From assembly GCF_010731615.1 (NCBI RefSeq), contig NZ_AP022618.1, positions 124,001-188,000 of the forward strand: a DNA stretch of 64,000 bases, read 5' to 3'. The notes below the pieces were generated by a model. That model did not search any database, was not told the origin of the DNA, and worked only from the letters and a program-made list of their open reading frames with translations. The first letter of the stretch is position 1. Every line of letters begins with the position of its first letter. The position numbers and the translations under genes were made by a program. Positions 56,654 through 64,000 of this stretch are shown piece after piece. Source of the DNA: Mycolicibacterium insubricum. Its GTDB lineage: Bacteria > Actinomycetota > Actinomycetes > Mycobacteriales > Mycobacteriaceae.

Positions 56654-57447
56654 GGCGCGACCCGGTCGGTGATCGCCCCGGCCCACAACACCCCGGCCGT
56701 CAGGAACGCACCGCCGGCGATCAGGCACCAGCCGCCGAGTCCGGATCCGGTCAGGAACGCCAGGGGTCGGGCGCCGAGCCCGTGGCCGAGGAGTATGCCC
56801 AGTGCCGGGAGTCCGGCGAGGATCGCGGTGCTGGCCCGGGCGCCAGCGAGTTCGGCGTCGACGGCCGCGCCGTGGCGGTGCCGCTCGTCGATGTCGTGCT
56901 GAGCGGAACTCAGCAGCGCGGCGATCGCCACGCCGTGTTCGGCTGCCATCCGCCAGACCGATGCCAGTCGCAGCCATTCCTCGGCGATAGGTGAGCCGTC
57001 GGCGACCGCCGTCAGCGCCGCCGGCACGTCTCCGCCCAGGCGGGCTCTGGCCGCCACCGCGCCCAGGGTAGCCGCGGATGTCGAATCATGCTCGGCGGCA
57101 GCGGATTCCAGGGCCTGTACCGGGTGCGCGCCGATGCGCAGGCCGGCGACCATCGATTCCAGGACCACCGCCAGCGCGGCGCGGTGCTCGGCTACCCGGC
57201 GCCGGCGGGTCCGCGCTCGCCGGCGTACCGCGAGCCCTGCGGTGAGCAGCAGTGCGCACCCGGCGGTCGCGGGGGTTGCCCCGGCGGCCAGGCCGGCCGT
57301 CGCGGCCGTGACCGCGGCGATCAGCCAGGTGGCGCGAGGCAGCCGCCGGAACCCTCGCCTGGCGTGACCGCGGAGCGAGGACGGGCCCGGCAGGACGAGG
57401 ACGGCGGTGGCCAGCAGGACCGGTGCCAGCAGCTGCCCGCCGGTCAT
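56650..57447 (-). CDS. TadB-like type II secretion F membrane protein (Rv3658c-like)
   Basis: The 265-residue protein has N-terminal hydrophobic helices, a basic RRRARTRRRRVAEHR loop and the T2SF domain with LESMVAGLRIGAHPVQALESAA. It ends with further hydrophobic helices. It pairs with TadC to form the membrane platform on which the TadA ATPase acts. The ATG at 57447 overlaps the TadA stop (ATGA). Confidence 0.84.
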   Translation of the reverse strand: MTGGQLLAPVLLATAVLVLPGPSSLRGHARRGFRRLPRATWLIAAVTAATAGLAAGATPATAGCALLLTAGLAVRRRARTRRRRVAEHRAALAVVLESMVAGLRIGAHPVQALESAAAEHDSTSAATLGAVAARARLGGDVPAALTAVADGSPIAEEWLRLASVWRMAAEHGVAIAALLSSAQHDIDERHRHGAAVDAELAGARASTAILAGLPALGILLGHGLGARPLAFLTGSGLGGWCLIAGGAFLTAGVLWAGAITDRVAP

Positions 57448-58604
57448 GGCCGGCCCCGGTTCAGCAGGGTGCGCAGCATCGTCTCGCCCGGGCCCGCGCC
57501 GTGTTCGGAGCTCCAGGCGGTGACCGCCCGACAGCGCCGGTCCGGATCGACGGCCAGTACCGCGATCTCGCCGACCCGTCGGTGTCCGGCGCGGTCCCGG
57601 TCGAGGTGGACCAGCACCCGGATGGCGGCGGCCAGCTGCGCGTGCAGCGCCGCGGCGTCCAGGCCGCCGGGTGCGGCCAGCGCCTCCAACCGCGCGGGCA
57701 CCTCGGCGGCGCTGTTGGCGTGCACGGTGCCCGCGCCGCCGTCGTGCCCGGTGTTCAGCGCGGCCAGCAGGTCGACGACCTCGGGCCCGCGGACCTCCCC
57801 GACGACGATGCGGTCCGGGCGCATTCGCAGCGCCTGGCGGACCAGCTGGCGGACGGTGATCAGGCCGGCGCCTTCCACGTTGGCGCCGCGGGCCACCAGT
57901 TTCACCAGGTGCGGGTGGGCGGGGGCGAGTTCGGCGGCGTCCTCCACCACGATGATCCGCTCGGCCGCGGGCACCTCGGCCAGCAGCGCGGCGAGCAGGG
58001 TGGTCTTGCCGGCGCCGGTGCCGCCGCAGACCAGAAACGCCTGGCGGGCCGCCACCACCTCCCGCAGTAGATCGACGGCGGGTTCGGCGATCGACCTGGC
58101 GGCGGCCAACGCGTCCAGGGATTGGTCACTGGGCCGCAGCACCCGCAGCGAGATCGTGGTCCCGGCCGCGGCGACCGGTGGGAGGACGGCGTGCAGCCGC
58201 ACGTCGAACCGGCCGCCGCACCCGGCCAGCAGTCCGTCGACCCAGGGTTGGGCATCGTCGAGTCGGCGTCCGGCGGCCAGCGCCAGGCGTTGCGCCAGTC
58301 GGCGGACCGCGGTCTCGTCGGCGAATCGGACATCGGCGCGACGCAGTCCGTGGCCGTCGTCGACCCAGACCGAATCGGGCGCGGTGACCAGGACGTCGGT
58401 GGTACCGGGCGCGGCCAGCAGCGGTTCCAGCAGGCCGGCGCCGGTGAGTTCGGTGGCCAGCATGCGCAGGCCGGCAAGCACCTCGGTGTCGCCGAGGACT
58501 CCGCCGGCTTCGGCCCGGATCGCCGCGGCGACGACGGCCGGCCGCAGCGGCGTCGACTCGGCGGCCAGCCGCTCCCGGACGCGGTCGATCAACGGCGCGG
58601 TCAT
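57444..58604 (-). CDS. tadA: TadA/CpaF secretion ATPase (Rv3659c-like)
   Basis: The 386-residue ATPase has an N-terminal helical domain, Walker A CGGTGAGKTTLLAALL (about 194-209), the Asp box VVEDAAEL, ALRMRPDRIVVGEVRGPE and HANSAAEVPARLE. These are the features of type II/IV secretion ATPases that power Flp pilus assembly. ATG overlaps the next upstream gene (ATGA) and its stop overlaps tadB, so the operon is tightly coupled. Confidence 0.92.
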   Translation of the reverse strand: MTAPLIDRVRERLAAESTPLRPAVVAAAIRAEAGGVLGDTEVLAGLRMLATELTGAGLLEPLLAAPGTTDVLVTAPDSVWVDDGHGLRRADVRFADETAVRRLAQRLALAAGRRLDDAQPWVDGLLAGCGGRFDVRLHAVLPPVAAAGTTISLRVLRPSDQSLDALAAARSIAEPAVDLLREVVAARQAFLVCGGTGAGKTTLLAALLAEVPAAERIIVVEDAAELAPAHPHLVKLVARGANVEGAGLITVRQLVRQALRMRPDRIVVGEVRGPEVVDLLAALNTGHDGGAGTVHANSAAEVPARLEALAAPGGLDAAALHAQLAAAIRVLVHLDRDRAGHRRVGEIAVLAVDPDRRCRAVTAWSSEHGAGPGETMLRTLLNRGRP

Positions 58605-59650
58605 GCCACCCGCCCCGATGCCACCGCGCGGGCCAGGGTGCGCAGTACCCGGTCGGCGCCGCGGGCCAGCGGGCTACGCCCCGCCAGCTGCAGTCCGCCG
58701 CGCTCGAGTTGTTCGGCCAGTTGCGGTTGCGGCCGCATGGCGCCGAGCAACGGAAGGCCGACTTCGCCGGCGATGTCGGCGGCACGCAGTCCGCCGGGTG
58801 CGGGTCCGCGCACCACCAGCCCGGCGTTCGGGTTCGCGCGCCGCAGTTGCCCGGCGGTGACCGCGCCGGCCGCCGCCCCCCGGAGGGTGGCCTGCGCACA
58901 CAGCACCGCCAGGTCCGCGCCGGCCACCGCGATGTCCGAGGGCCCCGGGGTTCGTACCGCGTCGCACACCACGGTGGTACCGCCCCGGCGCCCGGCGTCG
59001 AGCACCGCTTCCACCGCAGCGGATCCGGGCGCTTCGGGTCCGGATGCCAGCACACTGACCCCGCCGACCCGCGGCAGCACCTGACGCAGCGACGGGAAGT
59101 CCAGACCGCCGTGCGCGACGGCGATGTCGGCCCACCGCGGCCCGGGGCTCCGGATGCCCAGCATGCGATCGATGCCGCCGCCGAACGGGTCGAGGTCGAC
59201 CAGCAGGGCGTCGCCGCTGCGCAGTGCGAGCGCGGCTGCGAACACCGAACCGCCCGCGCCGCCGTGCGCGGACAGCACGGTCAGCACCCGGCCCTCCGAG
59301 GTCGCGGGGGTGCGGCCGGCGTCGGCGAGTGCGCGCAGCAGTGTGGTGGCCGAGGCCGGGAGTTGCACCAGCAATTGCGCTCCGACCGCGACCGCAGCCG
59401 CGTACCCGGGACCGTCGGGTTCGGTGCCGCACACTAGGAAGGTGCCGGCCCGGCGCGGCAGCGCGCGTTCGGTGAGCCCTGCGACGGCGGGCGCATCGAC
59501 GATCACCGCTGCCGCCGCCGTCCAGGCCTTGCGGTCGACGGCATCCGTCGCCGGCTGGTGGATCACCCGCAGGCCGGCGGCCGCGACGATCCGGTCGATC
59601 TCGTCGCGCAGCCCGGGATCGGAGACCACCGCCAGCACACCGCAGTTCAT
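58601..59650 (-). CDS. CpaE-like MinD superfamily protein (Ssd, Rv3660c-like)
   Basis: The 349-residue protein has an N-terminal receiver-like domain and a MinD/ParA-like ATPase domain starting VLTVLSAHGGAGGSVFAAALAL. The deviant Walker A lacks the usual Lys pair (GGAGG-S), so ATP binding may be altered. VDLDPFGGGIDRML follows. M. tuberculosis Rv3660c is called Ssd, a septum-site determining protein; in tad operons the homologue CpaE positions the pilus machine. ATG 59650 starts the real protein; a longer frame upstream runs into the 6C region. Confidence 0.85.
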   Translation of the reverse strand: MNCGVLAVVSDPGLRDEIDRIVAAAGLRVIHQPATDAVDRKAWTAAAAVIVDAPAVAGLTERALPRRAGTFLVCGTEPDGPGYAAAVAVGAQLLVQLPASATTLLRALADAGRTPATSEGRVLTVLSAHGGAGGSVFAAALALRSGDALLVDLDPFGGGIDRMLGIRSPGPRWADIAVAHGGLDFPSLRQVLPRVGGVSVLASGPEAPGSAAVEAVLDAGRRGGTTVVCDAVRTPGPSDIAVAGADLAVLCAQATLRGAAAGAVTAGQLRRANPNAGLVVRGPAPGGLRAADIAGEVGLPLLGAMRPQPQLAEQLERGGLQLAGRSPLARGADRVLRTLARAVASGRVA

Positions 59651-59894
59651 GGGTTCACTGTGCGCGGGTTTTACCGGCCGGCGCGAGGCGATTGCGGGCA
59701 ACTGTGGATGGATCGCCGACTGTGGATGCCGTCGCCGGCAGCGGGTGCGCACCGCCGGTCCGACGGCGCAAATCTCGCCGCAGGGTGTGCGGGCGAACAA
59801 TTGCGCCGTGCGGCAATGTGGCGTGCAGCAAAAACGACACAGCGCGCGGCCCGGAATTATCCGAGACCGACAGTCTCAGCGAATCTGGGGGGAG

Positions 59895-59989
59895 AAAGGA
59901 GACGACCCCCGCCAGGGGGGGAGGAGGCGAGGGTCGTCGTGCATCAGCCCCGGGGGGTCGGGCTGATACGCCCCGGCATAAGCCGGGTA
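59895..59989 (-). ncRNA. 6C small RNA (B11-like)
   Basis: On the minus strand two adjacent hairpins are seen: ATCAGCCC-GACCCCCCG-GGGCTGAT (59967-59943) and GACGACCC...GGGTCGTC (59938-59901), each with a run of six or more C in the loop. This is the definition of the actinobacterial 6C RNA. Its position between the CpaE-like gene and the HAD hydrolase matches B11 (6C) of M. tuberculosis. In that species the RNA is about 93 nt and pairs through its C-loops with G-rich targets. Ends here are estimated from the promoter. Confidence 0.87.
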
Positions 59990-59995
59990 ATGACC

Positions 59996-60026
59996 ACTAT
60001 ACACACGATCCCCCGGATCGTGACAA
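59996..60026 (-). promoter_or_regulatory. 6C RNA promoter with perfect palindrome in the spacer
   Basis: Minus-strand TTGTCA (60026-60021) and TATAGT (60001-59996) are separated by 19 bases. The spacer is almost wholly the palindrome CACGATCC-n3-GGATCGTG at 60004-60022, a perfect 8-base inverted repeat. Placement between -35 and -10 is that of a regulator such as a MerR-type activator, which favours 19-base spacers, or of a repressor. Confidence 0.55.
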
Positions 60027-60147
60027 GTGTCGATTCGGCGTGCCACGTCACACCGGAGCCAAAGAGTGGAGTCGCTTTCACTTGGCGTGAGCTGCCATTT
60101 TGCGTGCGATACCGGAACGGCCGGCCGAGGCGCCCTATCCTGGGTCG

Positions 60148-61047
60148 GTGCCCGACTCCGCATCAGCACCGCTGCCCGCAATCTCCGCCGATCCCGCAGC
60201 CGACTCCGGGCAGAGCAGCCCGATCCGCGCGGCGGCGTTCTTCGATCTCGACAAAACCGTCATCGCCCGATCCAGCGTTCTCGCCTTCAGCAAACCCTTT
60301 TTCAACCAGGGACTGCTGAATCGCCGGTCCGTCCTGAAATCCAGCTATGCGCAGTTTCTTTTTCTCATGTCCGGCGCCGACCACGACCAAATGGATCGGA
60401 TGCGCTCGTTCGTCACCGCCATGTGCACCGGCTGGGATGTCGAGCAGGTCAAATCGGTGGTCAACGAGACCCTGCACGAAGTGGTGACGCCGCTGGTATT
60501 CGCCGAGGCCGCCGATCTGATCGCCGGGCACCGGCTCTGCGGACGCGACGTGGTGATCGTGTCGGCATCCGGTGAGGAGGTGGTGGCGCCGATCGCCAAG
60601 GCGCTGGGGGCCACCCACGCGATGGCCAGCCAGATGGTGGTTGAGGACGGGCGGTACACCGGCGAGATCGCGTTCTACTGCTACGGCGAGGCGAAGGCCG
60701 CCGCAGTGCGTGAGCTGGCCGAGCGGGAGGCCTATCAGCTCGAGCACTGCTATGCGTACTCCGATTCGGTGACCGATGTACCGATGCTGTCCGAGGTCGG
60801 GCACCCGGCCGTGGTCAATCCGGATCGGGCGCTACGCAAGGAGGCGGCCGCCCGCGGCTGGCCGACGCTGACGTTCACCAAACCCGTGTCGCTGCGCGAC
60901 CGGCTGCCTGCACCGTCCCGCGCCGCCGTTGCGACCTCGGCTGCGGTGGCCCTGACAGCCCTGGCCTCCGGTGCCATCGGCTACCTGGCGTTCAGCCGGT
61001 TCGCCGAGCTGCGCGCCAAACAGACCAAACGCAACAAAGACTCCTGA
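60148..61047 (+). CDS. HAD-IB family phosphatase (SerB-like, Rv3661 homologue)
   Basis: The 299-residue protein has the HAD motif I FFDLDKTVI, motif II VIVSASGEE (in the DVVIVSASGE stretch), and motif IV YSDSVTDVPML. KLL-type helix KSSYAQFLFLMSGADHDQMDR forms the cap. The C-terminal 40 residues are hydrophobic then basic, suggesting a membrane tail. It matches Rv3661, annotated as a possible phosphoserine phosphatase-like protein; the substrate is not certain. GTG 60148 is the start. The last codons form part of a 95-base tandem repeat. Confidence 0.85.
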   Translation: MPDSASAPLPAISADPAADSGQSSPIRAAAFFDLDKTVIARSSVLAFSKPFFNQGLLNRRSVLKSSYAQFLFLMSGADHDQMDRMRSFVTAMCTGWDVEQVKSVVNETLHEVVTPLVFAEAADLIAGHRLCGRDVVIVSASGEEVVAPIAKALGATHAMASQMVVEDGRYTGEIAFYCYGEAKAAAVRELAEREAYQLEHCYAYSDSVTDVPMLSEVGHPAVVNPDRALRKEAAARGWPTLTFTKPVSLRDRLPAPSRAAVATSAAVALTALASGAIGYLAFSRFAELRAKQTKRNKDS

Positions 61048-61174
61048 CGCGGCGCGCAGGGAGAGCGGGACCGGCTGCAAACAGCACAGCCGGTTCGCCG
61101 AGCTGCGCGCCGCCCGCAACAATCCGGAGAAGTGAACCTGACGCCGGCCCGCAGGGAGAGCGGGACCGGCTGCA
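60994..61174 (+). repeat. tandem duplication of about 95 bp at the end of the HAD gene
   Basis: AGCCGGTTCGCCGAGCTGCG at 60994 recurs at 61088, and GCAGGGAGAGCGGGACCGGC at 61056 recurs at 61151, spacing 94 and 95. The first copy contains the last codons and stop of the HAD gene; the second is non-coding. The middle of the unit has diverged. The unit alternates sense and inverted fragments of the same words (GCCGGTTC and GACCGGC), so it can also fold. Confidence 0.75.
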
Positions 61175-61290
61175 GACAAAAACAGCCACCAGGCTGGGCC
61201 ATGTGCACCCAAATCGGCCGTGCCGGATAACTTTTCGGGCCGAAGTTCACGTTGATACTTGCTGTGACCCCGATCACGTAGTACAAAGGA

Positions 61291-61590
61291 AGCACGGCAG
61301 CCCGGAAGGCCAAGATCGATCCGAAAGAGAAGGGTCGGTCTCCCGTACCGGACTACCCAGCACGGACCCCGGCACCCACGCGGAGCCATAGCCGCTGACA
61401 GGGCAGAAGTGTTGCGGGCCTGCGGAATTGCGAAATACGGACGGTACACCGGACCCCAGGGGTGGGGTCGTATTCGTAGCGTGTCGCAACTACGCCGAGG
61501 CCACCCCGCGCAACCCACCTAGCACGCCTGGTAACCGGAATTCCGTGCTAGCGGGCGACGAGCCGAGTTACTCGGGTCGTCGCCCGCTTC
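61291..61590 (+). ncRNA. ms1: Ms1/MTS2823-like RNA (6S-like, binds RNA polymerase core)
   Basis: The gap between Rv3661 and Rv3662c homologues is where M. tuberculosis encodes MTS2823 (ncRv13661), the counterpart of M. smegmatis Ms1, about 300 nt. Here AGCACGG (61291-61297) pairs with CCGTGCT (61543-61549), closing a long element, and GCGGGCGACGA...TCGTCGCCCGC (61551-61587) makes an 11-base-pair terminator-like hairpin. TAGTAC at 61279-61284 is a possible -10 box with TSS near 61291. Name and function are by synteny and fold; the ends are estimates. Confidence 0.75.
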
Positions 61591-61708
61591 GCATGTCCGG
61601 CTAGCCATTCCCCGTCGACTCAGAACCGGCGCAGGTGGCTATCGACGTTTTCCCGGCGTAGCGTCTGACTCAGCGCGAAATCCACACGGAAACAGCCGCT
61701 TTCGTCGC

Positions 61709-62458
61709 CTACTTCTTGAGATCCGCGATGGCGATAGCCTCGCGGGCACCCTCCTGCAATGCCCGGCAACTGAGCACCAGCCAGTCGGTCAGCCCCTGCT
61801 CGGTGCCGGCGGCGAATCCGGCCGCGGCCGCCCGGTAGTCGGCCGACCGGCGCATCCAGTACACCTCGGGAACGCCCAGACCGTGCGGATCCAGCCCGCT
61901 GGCGATGGTCACCAACCGGCTCACCGCCCGCGCCACCACGCCGTCGGCGCTGCCGAACGGGGCTAGCGCCAGCAACTCCCCGTGCGCGACGGCGGCGAGG
62001 ATCGGCGCCGGGACACTCGAACCGCCGGTCACCAGCCGGCACAGCAGATCCAGCCGCGGCGACACCTGCGGGTCGAGTCGGGGCCGGCCCAGCTCGTCGT
62101 CGTCGACGAGGTCGGCGGCGGCCAGCATGTGCAGGCGGGCCAGCGCCTGCATGGGGGCCCGGCGCCACACGCCGATCAGGGAGCCCTCGCCGCCCTCCAG
62201 CGCCTGGGTCACCCGCAGCGCCCCGGCAAAGATCGGGTCGCTCGCCGAATCCTCGTCCAGGGCCGGCGCGCCGCCGTCGAGCACCGAGGAGGCCCGGGCC
62301 GCGCGCAGCGACGCCTCCGCCGCGGTGACCGGCCAGCCCCGCAGGTTCGCCCGATGTCGATGCGCGCGGCCCAGTTCGTCGCGCGCGGCCTCGGCCGCCT
62401 CGGCGACACCGGGCAACGCCGCGAGCGGGGCCAGTGGGTCGGGGTTCACCCCGGTCAC
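61709..62458 (-). CDS. Fic-like protein with degenerate motif (Rv3662c-like)
   Basis: The 249-residue protein starts GTG and matches the position of Rv3662c. SSVLDG near residue 56 resembles the N-terminal (S/T)xxxE(G/N) inhibitory helix region of Fic proteins, here with Asp in place of the Glu. HGELLALAPFGSADGVVARAV (about 159-179) follows the Fic loop HxFx(D/E)GNGRxxR in outline but lacks the Asn and the Phe spacing. AMP transfer therefore seems unlikely and the protein may be a catalytically dead fold. No export signal is seen. The family assignment is from pattern only. Confidence 0.6.
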   Translation of the reverse strand: MTGVNPDPLAPLAALPGVAEAAEAARDELGRAHRHRANLRGWPVTAAEASLRAARASSVLDGGAPALDEDSASDPIFAGALRVTQALEGGEGSLIGVWRRAPMQALARLHMLAAADLVDDDELGRPRLDPQVSPRLDLLCRLVTGGSSVPAPILAAVAHGELLALAPFGSADGVVARAVSRLVTIASGLDPHGLGVPEVYWMRRSADYRAAAAGFAAGTEQGLTDWLVLSCRALQEGAREAIAIADLKK

Positions 62459-62557
62459 GCTACGGGAACCGGTTCGGCCGCAACGAAACCAGCCGGGCGT
62501 CGGCCGATTCTATGACAGGCAACCCCCGTGCAACCCTCAGTGACTAAGCTCACCCGC

Positions 62558-64000
<1,443 letters not shown>

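Noticed and set aside
60004..60022. Palindrome as a rho-independent terminator of the upstream gene
   Set aside because: It has no T-tract on either side and sits exactly between -35 and -10 boxes of the 6C promoter, so a regulatory role is more likely.

Overview
The window is a high-GC actinobacterial chromosome segment. Its gene order follows the Mycobacterium tuberculosis Rv3605c-Rv3667 interval closely, so the source is almost certainly a mycobacterium. The block found in M. tuberculosis between ftsH and ephA (espA/espC/espD and neighbours) is absent, and so are the PE gene next to the helicase and the dpp operon before acs. That suggests an environmental, Mycolicibacterium-like species.

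Layout. 1-4739: a minus-strand operon of overlapping genes, ftsH-folE-folP-folB-folK-DUF3180 (membrane proteolysis plus folate synthesis). 4875-14760: housekeeping and envelope genes (ephA, lpqG, hpt, tilS, a zinc metalloprotease, dacB, ppa), an OHCU-decarboxylase-like gene, two surface proteins, and terC behind a yybP-ykoY type manganese riboswitch. 14968-21487: a translationally coupled operon of a Pls/PosA-like NRPS, an M1 peptidase and a flippase-like protein. 21500-31000: accessory DNA that separates the flippase from ppgS, its neighbour in M. tuberculosis. It holds a low-GC operon (membrane protein, FAD oxidoreductase, COX3-like, COX4-like), an MFS/ArsR pair, an XRE regulator and a two-gene module resembling the Rv3899c/Rv3901c region. 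31088-34986: ppgS, its DUF2304 partner, galE and a large membrane protein (arabinogalactan and polyprenyl-sugar functions).

35031-44342 is a second accessory block. It has VapBC and MntA/HepT toxin-antitoxin modules, an intact and a broken carboxymuconolactone decarboxylase gene, a long secreted protein, and a three-gene overlapping operon: a cysteine dioxygenase-like cupin, a methyltransferase with an unusual N-terminal domain, and a MurI-like racemase. Small secreted proteins and a tRNA-Thr follow. 44669-64000 returns to the conserved order: holB, adenylate cyclase, topA, cspA, helicase, a Rv3651-like sensor, the tad/Flp pilus operon, 6C sRNA, a HAD phosphatase, an Ms1/MTS2823-like sRNA, a degenerate Fic-like protein and the 5' part of acs.

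No transposase, CRISPR array or prophage gene was recognised. The strongest candidates for something new are the dioxygenase/Cys-His-domain methyltransferase/racemase operon (40453-43072), the FAD/COX3/COX4 operon with its palindromic promoter (21828-25019), and several precise palindromes placed in promoters. All calls rest on reading the sequence and remembered family features; no database search was run.
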